Assembly (NCBI RefSeq): GCF_021432065.1
Contig: NZ_CP090364.1
Coordinates: 3,114,601-3,178,600, forward strand
DNA length: 64,000 bases
Direction of reading: 5' to 3'
DNA from: Photobacterium sp. TLY01
GTDB taxonomy: Bacteria > Pseudomonadota > Gammaproteobacteria > Enterobacterales > Vibrionaceae
Shown: positions 21,483-32,087 of the stretch, in pieces
Numbering within the stretch: the stretch's first letter is position 1
How the letters are laid out: each line of letters starts with the position of its first letter
Notes under the pieces: model-generated
The model's input: only the letters and a program-made list of their open reading frames with translations
What the model was told of the DNA's origin: nothing
The model's database searches: none
Translations under genes and position numbers: made by a program

Positions 21483-21509
21483 ATCCGTTCAGATGACGCT
21501 GATTTGACA

Positions 21510-21537
21510 GGGTTATGCGCACGCATAACCCTTTTTT
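21510..21537 (+). terminator. original fis terminator, now separated from fis
   Basis: Stem GGGTTATGCG (21510-21519) / CGCATAACCC (21522-21531) with a 2-base loop and six T. It lies 28 bases after attR, where the terminator of an island-free fis locus would be. Confidence 0.88.
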
Positions 21538-21701
21538 GATGACGATTCCTCGATCCCCCCTCACGCTCAATCCCGCTTCAATCGCTTCCCGCGACACACC
21601 CCGTAAGCCCGCAGATGCATATCTCAAGCTGTAACTTAGTGACAAATTCATAGCACCTGAAAAATACGATTTTATTTCACAGCGCGAACAAAATTAGCGG
21701 A

Positions 21702-21715
21702 GTGATACAGATCAC
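21702..21715. promoter_or_regulatory. CRP-type site upstream of mtlA, distal
   Basis: GTGA-TACAGA-TCAC, a perfect inverted core of the CRP consensus. It is consistent with catabolite control of mannitol uptake. Confidence 0.65.
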
Positions 21716-21753
21716 TTCCTTTTCCAGAGAGCGTTTGACCAAATGCATAATGC

Positions 21754-21767
21754 GTGATCAATATCAC
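21754..21767. promoter_or_regulatory. CRP-type site upstream of mtlA, proximal
   Basis: GTGA-TCAATA-TCAC, a second perfect CRP core 52 bp after the first. The mtlA transcription start itself is not clear from sequence. Confidence 0.65.
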
Positions 21768-21907
21768 TATAAGATTAATAACCAATCAGCAAATAAATGT
21801 GACATCAAGCAGCTAAAATTAATTGACTATTAGAAAACATAGAGAATGTAATTTTATTACGCAGGGTAATTGTTAGTTGGATCACTGTATCTGGGTGGGG
21901 GAGCGCT

Positions 21908-22048
21908 AAAAAAGGAGACGGGGATCACGAGAACCCCGTTATCAGTTCCGTTTTCAGGATCTGTGGTAGATTGATTGGGTACGAAGCAATCGACGGTTTT
22001 GGCGAACCGTTATCGACACAACAGAACTTGAAGCTGAACATCAAACGG
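21908..22048 (-). ncRNA. mtlS: candidate MtlS-like antisense RNA to the mtlA leader
   Basis: On the minus strand a promoter-like TTGACC (22078-22083), 17-bp spacer and CATAAC (22055-22060) would start an RNA near 22048. It would run through the mtlA leader and end at an intrinsic terminator: stem ACGGGG / CCCCGT (21918-21939) followed by CTCC and six T (21908-21913). Predicted length is about 140 nt. In Vibrio cholerae the sRNA MtlS is made antisense to the mtlA leader and blocks MtlA synthesis when mannitol is absent. Layout fits; sequence homology was not tested. Confidence 0.5.
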
Positions 22049-22057
22049 GGAAACGTT

Positions 22058-24034
22058 ATGATATCACCAGACACTAAGGTCAAGATACAGAATTTTGGCC
22101 GCTTCCTCTCCAACATGGTGATGCCCAATATTGGCGCATTCATCGCTTGGGGGTTTATTACCGCGCTCTTCATTCCGACCGGCTGGCTGCCCAACGAGAC
22201 GATAGCCAAGCTGGTGGGTCCAATGATTACTTACCTGCTGCCCCTGCTGATCGGTTATACCGGCGGTAAACTGGTGGGTGGCGATCGGGGTGCCGTGGTG
22301 GGCGCCGTGACCACCATGGGTGTGATTGTCGGGACAGACATTCCCATGTTCATGGGGGCCATGATTGTCGGCCCTATGGGCGGCTGGGCAATTAAACACT
22401 TTGATAAGGCCGTGGAAGGCAAAATCAAAAGCGGCTTCGAAATGCTGGTCAACAACTTTTCGGCCGGCATCATCGGGATGCTGTGTGCCATCGTTGCCTT
22501 TTTCCTGATCGGACCTTTCGTAAAAATTCTCTCTGGCGGTCTGGCTGCCGGGGTCAACTTCCTGGTTGATGCCGGTTTACTGCCGCTGACCTCAATCTTC
22601 GTTGAGCCAGCGAAAATTCTGTTCCTCAACAATGCCATCAACCACGGTATCTTCTCGCCGCTGGGCATTCAGCAGGCCAATGAAGTCGGTCAGTCTATTT
22701 TCTTCCTGATTGAAGCGAATCCGGGTCCAGGGCTGGGCATTTTACTGGCTTACATGGTCTTTGGCCGCGGGACAGCCAAACAGACCGCCGGGGGTGCTGC
22801 CATCATCCACTTCTTCGGGGGGATCCACGAGATTTATTTCCCCTATATTCTGATGAATCCGCGTCTGATCCTGGCCGCAATTGCCGGCGGTATGACAGGT
22901 GTCTTCACCCTGACCCTGTTCAATGCCGGTCTGGTCTCGCCTGCATCACCGGGCTCTATCTTTGCCGTGATGCTGATGGCGCCGAAAGCCTCGATCGTGG
23001 GCGTGCTGTGCTCTATCGTGGCAGCCGCGACTGTGTCTTTCCTGGTCGCTTCACTGCTGCTGAAAACCCAGAAAGTAACCGAAGACGATGACGGCAGCGC
23101 GCTCAAAGATGCCAGCGAGAAAATGAAAGCCATGAAATCGGGCAAAGCCACTGAAGGGACTGCTGCCACAGGCGCTGCGGCGACCACTGCCAGCACCCAC
23201 CAGGTATCCAAGGCTCAGCTCAGTCAGGTTCGCCGCATCATCGTGGCTTGCGATGCCGGTATGGGTTCCAGCGCCATGGGGGCCGGTTTACTGCGCAAGA
23301 AAGTCAATGAGGCCAAATTGAATATTGATGTCACGAACAGTGCCATCAACAACCTGCCTGATAATGTCGATATTGTGATCACTCACAAAGACCTCACTGA
23401 GCGTGCCCGCAAGCATGCCCCGCAGGCGCAGCATATTTCACTGACCAACTTCCTTGACGGTCAGGTCTACAATGATTTGCTCACCCGTATCATGGCCGCG
23501 TCCAGCCCGGAAGCGGCAAATGATCCGACTCTGGTGAAACTGACGCCGGTAGCTGCCAATGACGACAGCCTGGCGCCTCAGCAACCCTCGGTTTTCCAGA
23601 TCCAGGCAGCTAATATCCACCTCGGACTCCAGGCCAACAATAAGGACGAGGCCATCCGCTTCGCCGGTGAGCAGTTGGTCAAACTGGGCTATGCCGAACC
23701 TGAATACATTGATGCCATGTTTGCCCGCGAGGCACTGGTGCCGACTTATCTCGGGGAATCTATCGCCGTGCCGCACGGAACAGTGGAAGCCAAAGACAGG
23801 GTGATCAAGACAGGTATCGTCATTTGCCAGTACCCTGCCGGGGTGGCATTTACCGATGACGAAGACGACATCGCCCATCTGGTGATCGGCATTGCTGCCA
23901 AAAATGACGAACATATTCAGGTGATTACTACCATCACCAACGCACTGGATGACCACGAGGCCATTGAGCGCCTCAAGCGTACCCAGGATGTCCGGGAAGT
24001 GCTCAGCATCCTGGCCAGTGAAGAAGCGGCGTAA
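22058..24034 (+). CDS. mtlA: mannitol-specific PTS enzyme IICBA
   Basis: Uptake and phosphorylation of mannitol across the inner membrane. ATG 22058 (GGGG 7 bases upstream) gives 658 residues, starting MISPDTKVKIQNFGRFLSNM as the family does; the frame is open upstream but not conserved. The membrane IIC domain (about 1-340, with GIHEIYFPYILMNPRLIL) is followed by a linker. Then come IIB with the phospho-Cys in ACDAGMGSSAMG and IIA with the phospho-His in GESIAVPHGTVE. First gene of the mtlADR operon. Confidence 0.97.
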   Translation: MISPDTKVKIQNFGRFLSNMVMPNIGAFIAWGFITALFIPTGWLPNETIAKLVGPMITYLLPLLIGYTGGKLVGGDRGAVVGAVTTMGVIVGTDIPMFMGAMIVGPMGGWAIKHFDKAVEGKIKSGFEMLVNNFSAGIIGMLCAIVAFFLIGPFVKILSGGLAAGVNFLVDAGLLPLTSIFVEPAKILFLNNAINHGIFSPLGIQQANEVGQSIFFLIEANPGPGLGILLAYMVFGRGTAKQTAGGAAIIHFFGGIHEIYFPYILMNPRLILAAIAGGMTGVFTLTLFNAGLVSPASPGSIFAVMLMAPKASIVGVLCSIVAAATVSFLVASLLLKTQKVTEDDDGSALKDASEKMKAMKSGKATEGTAATGAAATTASTHQVSKAQLSQVRRIIVACDAGMGSSAMGAGLLRKKVNEAKLNIDVTNSAINNLPDNVDIVITHKDLTERARKHAPQAQHISLTNFLDGQVYNDLLTRIMAASSPEAANDPTLVKLTPVAANDDSLAPQQPSVFQIQAANIHLGLQANNKDEAIRFAGEQLVKLGYAEPEYIDAMFAREALVPTYLGESIAVPHGTVEAKDRVIKTGIVICQYPAGVAFTDDEDDIAHLVIGIAAKNDEHIQVITTITNALDDHEAIERLKRTQDVREVLSILASEEAA

Positions 24035-24097
24035 CCGCCAGTGCAGATATCGGGACCGCCCAGCGCGGCCTCTCACAAACTTGAGGTAGTCATCATC

Positions 24098-25246
24098 ATG
24101 AAAGCAGTTCATTTTGGCGCCGGCAATATCGGCCGGGGTTTTATTGGTAAAGTACTGGCAGATGCCGAGGTTAACGTCACTTTTGCCGACGTAAACGAGC
24201 CGTTGATCGATCAGCTCAGCCATGCGCAGTCTTACAAGGTCAAAGTGGTGGGGAACGACTGTCATCTGGATACCGTCAGCCATATCACAGCAGTGAACGC
24301 CGCCGGGCAAGACGTGATCAATCAGATAGTGCAGACCGATCTGATCACCACTGCCGTCGGCCCTGCGGTACTGGATAAAATTGCCAGCACCATCGCGAGC
24401 GGGCTGGCCAAACGGTTTGAAGCGGGTAACACCCAGCCGCTCAATATCATCGCCTGTGAAAACATGGTGCGGGGCACCACGCACCTGAAAGAAGAGGTCT
24501 ATAAGCAGTTGACGCCTGCACACCGGCAGCTGGCGGATCAGCATGTCGGCTTTGTCGATTCGGCCGTCGACCGTATTGTGCCTCCTGCGGAAGCGGCCAA
24601 CGATGATCCCCTGGAAGTCACCGTGGAAAGTTTCAGCGAGTGGATTGTCGATCAGCAACAGTTCAAAGGCGAGATCCCCCACATTGCCGGGATGGAAACC
24701 ACAGATAACCTGATGGCATTTGTCGAGCGGAAGTTGTTTACCCTCAACACAGGCCATATCATGACCGCCTATCTGGGCGCGCTGAAAGGTTACCAGACGA
24801 TCCGCGATGCGATCGAAGATGAAGAAATCTGCGGCCAGGTCAGAACCGCAATGCGGGAAAGCGGCGAAGTGCTGATTCGCCGGTATGGCTTTGATCGTGA
24901 GCAGCATTATGCTTACATCGAAAAAATCCTGACCCGCTTTGCCAATCCCTTCCTGCGCGATGAGATTGACAGGGTTGGCCGCCAGCCGCTGCGCAAGCTG
25001 GGCAGCAACGACAGATTGATTAAACCCCTGCTGGGCACGCTGGAGTACGGGACTGACAATCGTATGCTGATCAAAGGCATCGCTGCGGCTTTGAAGTATG
25101 TGAATGCGACCGATCCGCAGGCCGTGGAACTGCAGCAGACATTACATGAGAAAGGGGTCCGCCAGACGCTGGCACAATACACGGGTCTGGACACTGACAG
25201 CGAAGTGGTCCGTGACATTGAACACTGCTATCAGACGCTGACCTGA
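24098..25246 (+). CDS. mtlD: mannitol-1-phosphate 5-dehydrogenase
   Basis: Oxidises mannitol-1-phosphate from MtlA to fructose-6-phosphate with NAD+. ATG 24098 gives 382 residues, the E. coli length. N-terminal Rossmann motif [13 protein letters not shown], catalytic-region Lys in [14 protein letters not shown] lies upstream. It follows mtlA by 63 bp. Confidence 0.97.
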   Translation: MKAVHFGAGNIGRGFIGKVLADAEVNVTFADVNEPLIDQLSHAQSYKVKVVGNDCHLDTVSHITAVNAAGQDVINQIVQTDLITTAVGPAVLDKIASTIASGLAKRFEAGNTQPLNIIACENMVRGTTHLKEEVYKQLTPAHRQLADQHVGFVDSAVDRIVPPAEAANDDPLEVTVESFSEWIVDQQQFKGEIPHIAGMETTDNLMAFVERKLFTLNTGHIMTAYLGALKGYQTIRDAIEDEEICGQVRTAMRESGEVLIRRYGFDREQHYAYIEKILTRFANPFLRDEIDRVGRQPLRKLGSNDRLIKPLLGTLEYGTDNRMLIKGIAAALKYVNATDPQAVELQQTLHEKGVRQTLAQYTGLDTDSEVVRDIEHCYQTLT

Positions 25247-25301
25247 TCACCTTGCGGGGAGTGCGCTCCCCGCTTTTGCAGCACAAAGAGAAGACACATT
25301 C

Positions 25302-25832
25302 ATGGCACCCAGTGAACACGAAGCTGACATCATAGAACGCCTGAACGAGGCCATCACAGTACGCGGCTTTTTTATTACTTCGGTGGAGATCTTAGAAGAA
25401 GCCGTCGATGCGCTGATCCAGCGAATTTTCCGTAAGGACGACTTTGCGGTGAAATCCGTGGTGGAGCCGCTGCTGCACGACACAGGTCCGCTTGGGGAGC
25501 TCAGCGTACGCCTTAAGCTGCTGTACGGTTTGGGGGTGATTGCCCAGCCTGTCTATCAGGATATTGAGCGCTGCCTGCATATCAAAGACATGCTCAACCG
25601 GGATGTGACTGAATACCAGTTTACCGACCCTAAAATCATTCAAGAAATCAAGGCGCTTCATCAGGCCAATGTGATGGGCATTGCCCAGCTGGACATGGCC
25701 CCGATCACCGAAGACATCGATCTGGCTTTCTATCAGATGCAAACCGCCCGTCAGGAGCAGATCGTCAAATCCACCCTGGCACTGGCCATTTCCGGCATTG
25801 CCACTTCACTCAACAAAGACAGCCCGTTTTAG
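25302..25832 (+). CDS. mtlR: mannitol operon repressor
   Basis: 176 residues of the MtlR/DUF superfamily, an all-helical regulator without a classic HTH. In enterics MtlR lowers expression of the mtl operon. Begins MAPSEHEADIIERLNEAITV; contains FFITSVEILEEAVD, a long helical core and DPKIIQEIKAL. Third gene of the operon, 55 bp after mtlD. Nothing odd. Confidence 0.93.
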   Translation: MAPSEHEADIIERLNEAITVRGFFITSVEILEEAVDALIQRIFRKDDFAVKSVVEPLLHDTGPLGELSVRLKLLYGLGVIAQPVYQDIERCLHIKDMLNRDVTEYQFTDPKIIQEIKALHQANVMGIAQLDMAPITEDIDLAFYQMQTARQEQIVKSTLALAISGIATSLNKDSPF

Positions 25833-25857
25833 GCTGCCTCTGCACGCTTTCAGTGTG

Positions 25858-27750
25858 TTACAGCTTAAACTGGCCAACCGCCTGCTCTATTCTGCTCGAC
25901 AGTATTTTCAGTTGTACTGACTGTTCAGTGGATTTCACCGATTCTTCTGCCAGAGATTCAGCCACAGCATTCACTGTCATCGCATTTTTACGGATATCAT
26001 CCGTCACAGTCGACTGCTCTTCAGCGCCGGCAGCAATTTGGATTGCTTTGTGATTGATCTGTTCAACCGCGTCACTCATCGCCTCTAAGCGCTTGCTGAC
26101 AATATCGGCCTCAGTGACACAAGCGCCAGCCCTTTCATGCGACGATGACATGGCAGTCACCGCTTGCTGGGTTACCTGCTGCAGCGTGTGGATCATCGTT
26201 TGAATCTCAGCCGTCGACGTATGTGTCCGCTGCGACAACACCCGGACTTCATCAGCCACCACAGCAAACCCGCGCCCTTGTTCGCCGGCACGGGCAGCTT
26301 CAATCGCCGCATTAAGCGCCAGCAGGTTGGTCTGCTCAGCAATATCACTGATTGTGGAAATAATACTGCCAATCCGCTGCCCCTGCAGTTCCAGCTCTCC
26401 GATCAAGGTCGCGGACTGCTGCATCTCTTGCGCTAAGCCGTGAATGGCCTTTTGGTTCTGCTGCATCTCTTTCTGGCTGGTCTGACTCAGCTCAACAAGC
26501 TGCTGTACCGTTTCAGCCGTTTGCTCAGCATTTGAGGCAATGTCCTGCGTGGCAATCGCCATCTGGCTCAGCGCCGTTGCCACCTGAGTAATATCCTGCT
26601 GCTGATTCTGAATCGACTGTGTCCGCACTTCTGATGCATCTGATACACGGGTTGACTGGCGATTCAGCTCATGCGTAATCTCACGTAAGCCCGTCACCAT
26701 CTGGTGCAAACGACCGACAAATAAATTGAAATGCTGAGCAAGCTGTCCGATCTCATCCTGGCTGCGACTGTTCACTCGTACCGTCAAATCACCTTGTCCC
26801 TTCGCAATGTCCTCCAGCGCAGAAGAAACCTGCTTCAGTTCACGCAGCAACCAGGTCAGAAAGACACTGGCCACGACAGCCACCAGCACGAGAATCAACA
26901 GCCCAATCCCTATCCCTTCCATTAAAATACGCTTAATCGGGGCTGTCAGCGCGGCTTCATCCATCAGAAAGACTAAAGACCAGTTTGTATCCGGTACGGG
27001 GACTGCCATCAGGCGGCTTGGTTTGCCCGCCAGCATCAAGGCAACCAGCTCTTTACGCTGGGCCGCTTCGCGGATCCCCCCGGCAGAAAGCGCCTTGTCC
27101 AGTTCATGGACTTGCTTGAGATTCAGCTGAGTATTCTGATGCGCTAAGATCAGCCCCTCAGCTGTCACCAGCATCGCTTCACCGTTTCCCGGTACCGACA
27201 TCGACTGAATATCATCAGACAGAGAGCCCAACGCGAGGTTTGCTCCCACGGCCCCCAGCCATTCACCATTTCGGATCACAGGCTCTGCAATGGCAACAAC
27301 CAGTTTTTTAGCGGTCGAACTGACAAAAGGAGCCGTGGTAATTTGACGCTGATCTGCCTGAGCGGCCTGATACCAGCTCCGCTGACGCGGGTCAAACCCC
27401 GGCGGACTGACGAGGTTAGGATCATCACGGTACATATCGCCACTGCGAGTGCCATAATAGGTCAGCAGAAATCCAGCAGAGTGCTTCGCCTGCGCCAGTA
27501 TAGCGTGGGGAGAGGACAGATTATCTGATGCAGCAATCGCTTCTGACAGCGCAGAGATACTCTGTTTCTTACTGCCAAACCACTTGCCGAAGCCATAAGC
27601 GTAGCCTTCAAGCGTCTGGCGGGTTTCTCTGCTCAAATCCTGCCAGGTTTGCGCCTGAAATGATTGATACCCAGCAATAATAAGAATACTGCCTGACAGA
27701 AAGATGGCCAGGATACAGGCCAATACGACTTTGTTCTTGATTGAATTCAT
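25858..27750 (-). CDS. methyl-accepting chemotaxis protein
   Basis: 630-residue membrane chemoreceptor. ATG 27750 was preferred to the GTG two codons upstream. First transmembrane helix about 8-30, periplasmic dCache-like sensor domain ([32 protein letters not shown]) to about 278, second transmembrane helix about 280-305, HAMP, then the signalling domain with hairpin tip [20 protein letters not shown]. No C-terminal CheR-binding pentapeptide; it ends AVGQFKL. Ligand unknown; convergent with mtlR, so a link with sugar sensing is only suggestive. Confidence 0.93.
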   Translation of the reverse strand: MNSIKNKVVLACILAIFLSGSILIIAGYQSFQAQTWQDLSRETRQTLEGYAYGFGKWFGSKKQSISALSEAIAASDNLSSPHAILAQAKHSAGFLLTYYGTRSGDMYRDDPNLVSPPGFDPRQRSWYQAAQADQRQITTAPFVSSTAKKLVVAIAEPVIRNGEWLGAVGANLALGSLSDDIQSMSVPGNGEAMLVTAEGLILAHQNTQLNLKQVHELDKALSAGGIREAAQRKELVALMLAGKPSRLMAVPVPDTNWSLVFLMDEAALTAPIKRILMEGIGIGLLILVLVAVVASVFLTWLLRELKQVSSALEDIAKGQGDLTVRVNSRSQDEIGQLAQHFNLFVGRLHQMVTGLREITHELNRQSTRVSDASEVRTQSIQNQQQDITQVATALSQMAIATQDIASNAEQTAETVQQLVELSQTSQKEMQQNQKAIHGLAQEMQQSATLIGELELQGQRIGSIISTISDIAEQTNLLALNAAIEAARAGEQGRGFAVVADEVRVLSQRTHTSTAEIQTMIHTLQQVTQQAVTAMSSSHERAGACVTEADIVSKRLEAMSDAVEQINHKAIQIAAGAEEQSTVTDDIRKNAMTVNAVAESLAEESVKSTEQSVQLKILSSRIEQAVGQFKL

Positions 27751-27991
27751 AGACACCGCTCATGGAAAATTGTCATAGCAGTATCATGCATAGGACGCCA
27801 TAAATTTCGACAAGAAGAACAAAGCGATACTTTGCAATGCGCTGAAGCTCGACACAGCGCAGTCATTATGGGTAGAAACCACCCCATAGAATGAGAGAAG
27901 GTTCAGAAGACAGCAGGTTTGGTTGGGCAGTCTGCAGGAAAATATTCAGCCAGGCCGGGCTGCAGAGCCCGACCTGGATTTACTTGAGCAA

Positions 27992-28273
27992 TTACAGGTA
28001 ATCACACAAATAAGCGGTGGTTTCTTCAATCTTGACATCAAAAGAAGCATCGCCAGGGACTTCAAAATTATCACCTGCGTTGTAGGTTTCCCAATCAACA
28101 TGGCCCGGCAGCTTGACCGAAATCGCACCTTTGACCACTGTCATACGCTCTGGCGCAGCAGTCCCAAAAGTATAAGATCCCGGAAGCATCACACCGACAC
28201 TGCTGCGCGCACCTTCGGCTTCAAAACCAATAGACTTTACATTTCCATCAAAATATTCGTTCGTATTCAGCAT
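27992..28273 (-). CDS. ppnP: pyrimidine/purine nucleoside phosphorylase
   Basis: 93 residues from ATG 28273 (AAGGA 5 bases upstream), a single cupin of the YaiE/DUF1255 family. Phosphorolysis of several nucleosides has been shown for E. coli PpnP. Motifs: VKSIGFEAEGARSSVGVMLP and GDNFEVPGDASFDVKI. Confidence 0.9.
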   Translation of the reverse strand: MLNTNEYFDGNVKSIGFEAEGARSSVGVMLPGSYTFGTAAPERMTVVKGAISVKLPGHVDWETYNAGDNFEVPGDASFDVKIEETTAYLCDYL

Positions 28274-28383
28274 GATAATCCTTATCCTGTTCTTCTTTTC
28301 GGGCATTGGAAACCCATCACGCTATCACAGTTTTTTGCGGTCGCATACACCTTTATCAGCGCTTGCTGAGGCCTCAGTCATTA

Positions 28384-28794
28384 CTACTCATCGGCCAGCG
28401 CTTCCAGGATTGAACAGTGGCTCGCATCGTCATCGGCCGCGCCGCAGCAGGCATCATTCAAGCGCTTCAATGCCCTGCGTATTCGCTGTAATTCCGCCAG
28501 TTTGCTGTCAATATCGTCTAACTTGGCCTGCGTAATCGCTTTGACTTCCGCGCAGCTGTGCTGATCGGCTTCGACCCGGATCGCCAGCAGCTCCCGGATT
28601 TCGTCCAGACTCAGGCCAATGGCTTTGGCCCGCAGAATAAACCGGATACGAGAAACATCCTCGTCGCTGTAGAGCCGGTAGCCGCTTTCGCTGCGCTCGC
28701 CGGGGATCAGCAGGCCATTCTTTTCGTAAAAGCGCAAAGTATCACTGCTGACTTCGCAGCGCTTTGCCAGTTGTCCGATCAAGTACCTAGCCAT
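28384..28794 (-). CDS. zntR: MerR-family zinc-responsive regulator ZntR
   Basis: 136 residues from ATG 28794 (GAGGTG before it). N-terminal winged helix (IGQLAKRCEVSSDTLRFYEK), a long coiled coil, and a C-terminal metal region with Cys in HSCAEVK, DACCG and SHCSIL, the ZntR pattern. ZntR activates the zinc exporter zntA, which is not in this window. Divergent from purH. Confidence 0.87.
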   Translation of the reverse strand: MARYLIGQLAKRCEVSSDTLRFYEKNGLLIPGERSESGYRLYSDEDVSRIRFILRAKAIGLSLDEIRELLAIRVEADQHSCAEVKAITQAKLDDIDSKLAELQRIRRALKRLNDACCGAADDDASHCSILEALADE

Positions 28795-28858
28795 ATTCAC
28801 CTCATGATCCTTCTCATCTCTCCCTGCCCAGCGTTCGCGGCAGAGCACTTCTGACCCA

Positions 28859-28896
28859 AGGCAAACGTTTGCGCAACGCAGGGAATCATGTAAAAT
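28859..28896 (+). promoter_or_regulatory. purH promoter with PurR operator
   Basis: AGGCAAACGTTTGCGC (28859-28874) matches the PUR box ACGCAAACGTTTGCGT in 13 of 16 positions. A -35-like TTGCGC (28869-28874) overlaps it, 16 bp before TAAAAT (28891-28896). PurR bound with hypoxanthine or guanine would block the polymerase. Confidence 0.8.
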
Positions 28897-28940
28897 ACGC
28901 GCCATTACGCAAATCCCATCCCCGCCTGACGGATGAGGCT

Positions 28941-28986
28941 ATTTGCCAAAGGCAACCTCAGTATAACAGGTCAGCTTTTGGCAAAT
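28941..28986 (+). promoter_or_regulatory. purH leader with two alternative hairpins
   Basis: ATTTGCCAAA (28941-28950) is the perfect complement of TTTGGCAAAT (28977-28986). The left arm can instead fold locally as TTGCC-AAA-GGCAA (28943-28955). The two folds exclude each other, and the right arm lies just before the ribosome site of purH. A regulatory function is inferred. Confidence 0.45.
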
Positions 28987-29015
28987 AATTCACCGCAATC
29001 AAAGAGATGGTAGCA

Positions 29016-30608
29016 ATGGAAAACGCTCGTCCTATTCGCCGTGCTCTGATCAGCGTATCAGACAAAACGGGAATTGTTGAATTCGCACAAGCTCTTGCCA
29101 ACCGTGGCGTCGATATCCTGTCCACTGGTGGCACTGCCCGCCTGCTGGCTGATCAGGGTATTCAGGTGACTGAAGTCTCCGACTACACGGGCTTTCCTGA
29201 AATGATGGATGGCCGTGTGAAAACCCTGCACCCGAAAGTGCACGGCGGCGTTCTGGGCCGACGTGGCCAGGATGATGCAATCATGGCTGAGCATGGCATT
29301 GCACCGATTGATATGGTGGTGGTGAACCTCTATCCGTTCGCGGCGACAGTCGCCAAAGCCGGATGTACGCTGGAAGACGCCGTTGAGAACATCGACATCG
29401 GTGGCCCGACTATGGTACGCAGTGCGGCGAAAAACCACAAAGACGTGACCATAGTCGTCAATGCACACGACTACGACCGCGTGCTGGCCGAAATGGCCGA
29501 CAACAACGGCTCACTGACCCACGCCACCCGTTTTGATCTGGCCATTGCCGCCTTCGAACACACAGCCGCCTACGACGGTATGATCGCCAACTATTTCGGT
29601 ACTATGGTGCCGTCTTACGGCGACAACAAAGAGGGTGATGAGGCTTCGAAATTCCCGCGCACCTTCAATCAGCAGTTCATCAAGAAACAAGACATGCGCT
29701 ATGGCGAAAACAGCCATCAGGACGCCGCGTTCTACGTCGAAGCTCAGCCTGAAGAAGCTTCCGTCGCCACGGCACGTCAGTTGCAGGGCAAAGCACTGTC
29801 TTACAACAATATCGCCGATACCGATGCCGCGCTGGAGTGTGTCAAAGAATTCGACCAGCCAGCCTGTGTGATCGTCAAGCACGCCAACCCTTGTGGTGTG
29901 GCACTGGGTGCTAACCTGCTGGAAGCCTATGATCGCGCTTATCAAACCGACCCGACCTCAGCGTTTGGCGGTATCATTGCCTTCAACGGTGAGCTGGATG
30001 CCGACACTGCGAAAGCCATTGTTGAGCGCCAGTTCGTCGAAGTGATTATTGCCCCAAGCGTCAGCGCCGAAGCGGCTGAAGTGGTGTCTGCCAAGCAAAA
30101 CGTCCGTCTGCTGGCATGTGGTCAGTGGGACAGCAAAACCACAGGGTTTGATGTCAAACGCGTCAACGGCGGTCTGCTGGTGCAGGATCGCGATCAAGGC
30201 ATGGTCGGCCTGGATGACCTCAAAGTGGTTACCCAGCGCCAGCCGACCGAAGAAGAACTGCGTGATGCCCTGTTCTGCTGGAAAGTGGCTAAATACGTGA
30301 AATCCAATGCAATTGTCTACGCCAAAGGCAACATGACCATTGGTGTCGGCGCCGGTCAGATGAGCCGCGTTTATTCTGCCAAAATCGCAGGCATCAAAGC
30401 GGCGGACGAAAAGCTGGAAGTCGCCGGCAGTGTGATGGCATCGGACGCCTTCTTCCCGTTCCGTGATGGCATAGATGCGGCGGCAGAAGCCGGGATTACC
30501 TGTGTGATTCAGCCGGGCGGCTCCATGCGTGATGAAGAAGTGATTGCCGCTGCCGATGAACACGGCATGGCCATGGTCTTCACGGGCATGCGTCACTTCC
30601 GTCACTAA
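29016..30608 (+). CDS. purH: AICAR formyltransferase / IMP cyclohydrolase
   Basis: Last two steps of IMP synthesis. 530 residues from ATG 29016 (an ATG three codons earlier is possible). N-terminal MGS-like cyclohydrolase domain ([38 protein letters not shown]), C-terminal AICAR transformylase ([29 protein letters not shown]). Co-transcribed with purD under PurR. Confidence 0.97.
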   Translation: MENARPIRRALISVSDKTGIVEFAQALANRGVDILSTGGTARLLADQGIQVTEVSDYTGFPEMMDGRVKTLHPKVHGGVLGRRGQDDAIMAEHGIAPIDMVVVNLYPFAATVAKAGCTLEDAVENIDIGGPTMVRSAAKNHKDVTIVVNAHDYDRVLAEMADNNGSLTHATRFDLAIAAFEHTAAYDGMIANYFGTMVPSYGDNKEGDEASKFPRTFNQQFIKKQDMRYGENSHQDAAFYVEAQPEEASVATARQLQGKALSYNNIADTDAALECVKEFDQPACVIVKHANPCGVALGANLLEAYDRAYQTDPTSAFGGIIAFNGELDADTAKAIVERQFVEVIIAPSVSAEAAEVVSAKQNVRLLACGQWDSKTTGFDVKRVNGGLLVQDRDQGMVGLDDLKVVTQRQPTEEELRDALFCWKVAKYVKSNAIVYAKGNMTIGVGAGQMSRVYSAKIAGIKAADEKLEVAGSVMASDAFFPFRDGIDAAAEAGITCVIQPGGSMRDEEVIAAADEHGMAMVFTGMRHFRH

Positions 30609-30649
30609 TATTTTGGCAGGCGTCTGTGTGGCGCCTTCCTGCGTATATC

Positions 30650-30672
30650 AGCCCCTGATCGCATCAGGGGCT
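30650..30672 (+). terminator. hairpin between purH and purD
   Basis: Stem AGCCCCTGAT (30650-30659) / ATCAGGGGCT (30663-30672), loop of 3. The following tract (TTCCTCC) is poor in T, so it is probably a partial terminator or an RNA-stability hairpin within the operon. Confidence 0.5.
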
Positions 30673-30703
30673 TTCCTCCATCTCACGAGGTAAAGGATTT
30701 AGC

Positions 30704-31990
30704 ATGAAAGTTCTTGTCATTGGTAACGGCGGCCGCGAGCACGCCCTGGGCTGGAAAGCGGCTCAGTCTGCACAAGTCGAAAAAGTTTTCGTAGCACCGG
30801 GCAATGCCGGGACTGCCCTGGAGCCTAAGCTGGAAAATGTCGCGATTGGCGTCGAAGACACCGCAGCACTGGTGGCATTTGCCCAAGCGCAGCAAATCGG
30901 CCTGACCATTGTTGGCCCGGAAGCGCCATTGGTGATTGGCGTGGTTGACGCATTCCGTGCAGCCGGACTGCCGATTTTTGGTCCGACTCAGGCCGCTGCC
31001 CAGCTGGAAGGCTCCAAAGCCTTCACCAAAGATTTCCTGGCCCGCCATCAGATCCCGACCGCGGAATACCAGAACTTTACCGAGATCGAGCCGGCCCTGG
31101 CTTATCTGCAAGAAAAAGGCGCCCCGATTGTAGTCAAAGCCGATGGCCTGGCAGCAGGTAAAGGCGTAATCGTGGCCATGACACTGGAAGAAGCCGAAGC
31201 AGCAGTGCGTGATATGCTGGCAGGCAATGCCTTTGGTGAAGCGGGTCACCGCGTTGTTATCGAAGAATTCCTTGACGGCGAAGAAGCCAGTTTCATTGTC
31301 ATGGTTGATGGCGAAAATATTCTGCCAATGGCCACCAGTCAGGATCACAAACGCGTTGGCAACGGCGACACAGGTCCCAATACCGGCGGCATGGGCGCTT
31401 ACTCACCGGCTCCTGTGGTCACTCAGGAAATCCACCAGCGCGTGATGGACGAAGTGATTGTTCCGACCGTGCGTGGCATGGCTGCCGAAGGCAATCCCTA
31501 CACAGGTTTTCTGTATGCAGGCCTGATGATCATGGCTGACGGCACGCCGAAAGTGATTGAGTATAACTGCCGCTTCGGCGACCCGGAAACTCAGCCGATC
31601 ATGCTGCGCCTGCAGTCCGATCTGGTTGAGCTGTGTCTGGCCGCGGTTGATGGCAAGCTGGATACCGTAGAATCCCAGTGGGATCCGCGTGCGGCGATTG
31701 GCGTGGTACTGGCTGCCGGCGGTTATCCGGGCGATTACAACAAAGGCGATGTGATTTCCGGCCTGCCTCTGCAGGATGGCGATGCACAAAAAGTCTTCCA
31801 TGCCGGTACTGCCAGCAAAGACGGAGCTGTGGTGACCAATGGTGGCCGCGTGTTATGTGCCACAGCGATGGGCGACACAGTGTCAGATGCGCAGCAACGC
31901 GCTTATGCGCTGGCAAAACAAATCAGCTGGGATGGTGTTTTCTACCGCGATGACATTGGCTACCGCGCCATTGCCCGTGAACAGGCCTGA
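30704..31990 (+). CDS. purD: phosphoribosylamine-glycine ligase
   Basis: Second step of purine synthesis (GAR synthetase, ATP-grasp). 428 residues, family length. N-terminal [23 protein letters not shown]-grasp region [16 protein letters not shown], and [11 protein letters not shown]. The end is marked by a bidirectional terminator. Confidence 0.97.
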   Translation: MKVLVIGNGGREHALGWKAAQSAQVEKVFVAPGNAGTALEPKLENVAIGVEDTAALVAFAQAQQIGLTIVGPEAPLVIGVVDAFRAAGLPIFGPTQAAAQLEGSKAFTKDFLARHQIPTAEYQNFTEIEPALAYLQEKGAPIVVKADGLAAGKGVIVAMTLEEAEAAVRDMLAGNAFGEAGHRVVIEEFLDGEEASFIVMVDGENILPMATSQDHKRVGNGDTGPNTGGMGAYSPAPVVTQEIHQRVMDEVIVPTVRGMAAEGNPYTGFLYAGLMIMADGTPKVIEYNCRFGDPETQPIMLRLQSDLVELCLAAVDGKLDTVESQWDPRAAIGVVLAAGGYPGDYNKGDVISGLPLQDGDAQKVFHAGTASKDGAVVTNGGRVLCATAMGDTVSDAQQRAYALAKQISWDGVFYRDDIGYRAIAREQA

Positions 31991-32029
31991 TCTGGCAGCG
32001 AATAAAACACCGCATGAAGCAGAGATAGC

Positions 32030-32055
32030 AATAAGGCGCCGAAAGGCGCCTTATT
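32030..32055. terminator. bidirectional terminator between purD and yjaH
   Basis: AATAAGGCGCC (32030-32040), GAAA loop, GGCGCCTTATT (32045-32055): serves convergent purD and the yjaH-like gene. Confidence 0.85.
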
Positions 32056-32087
32056 TAATATGATCGACTTATCTGTCACTCAGTCCG

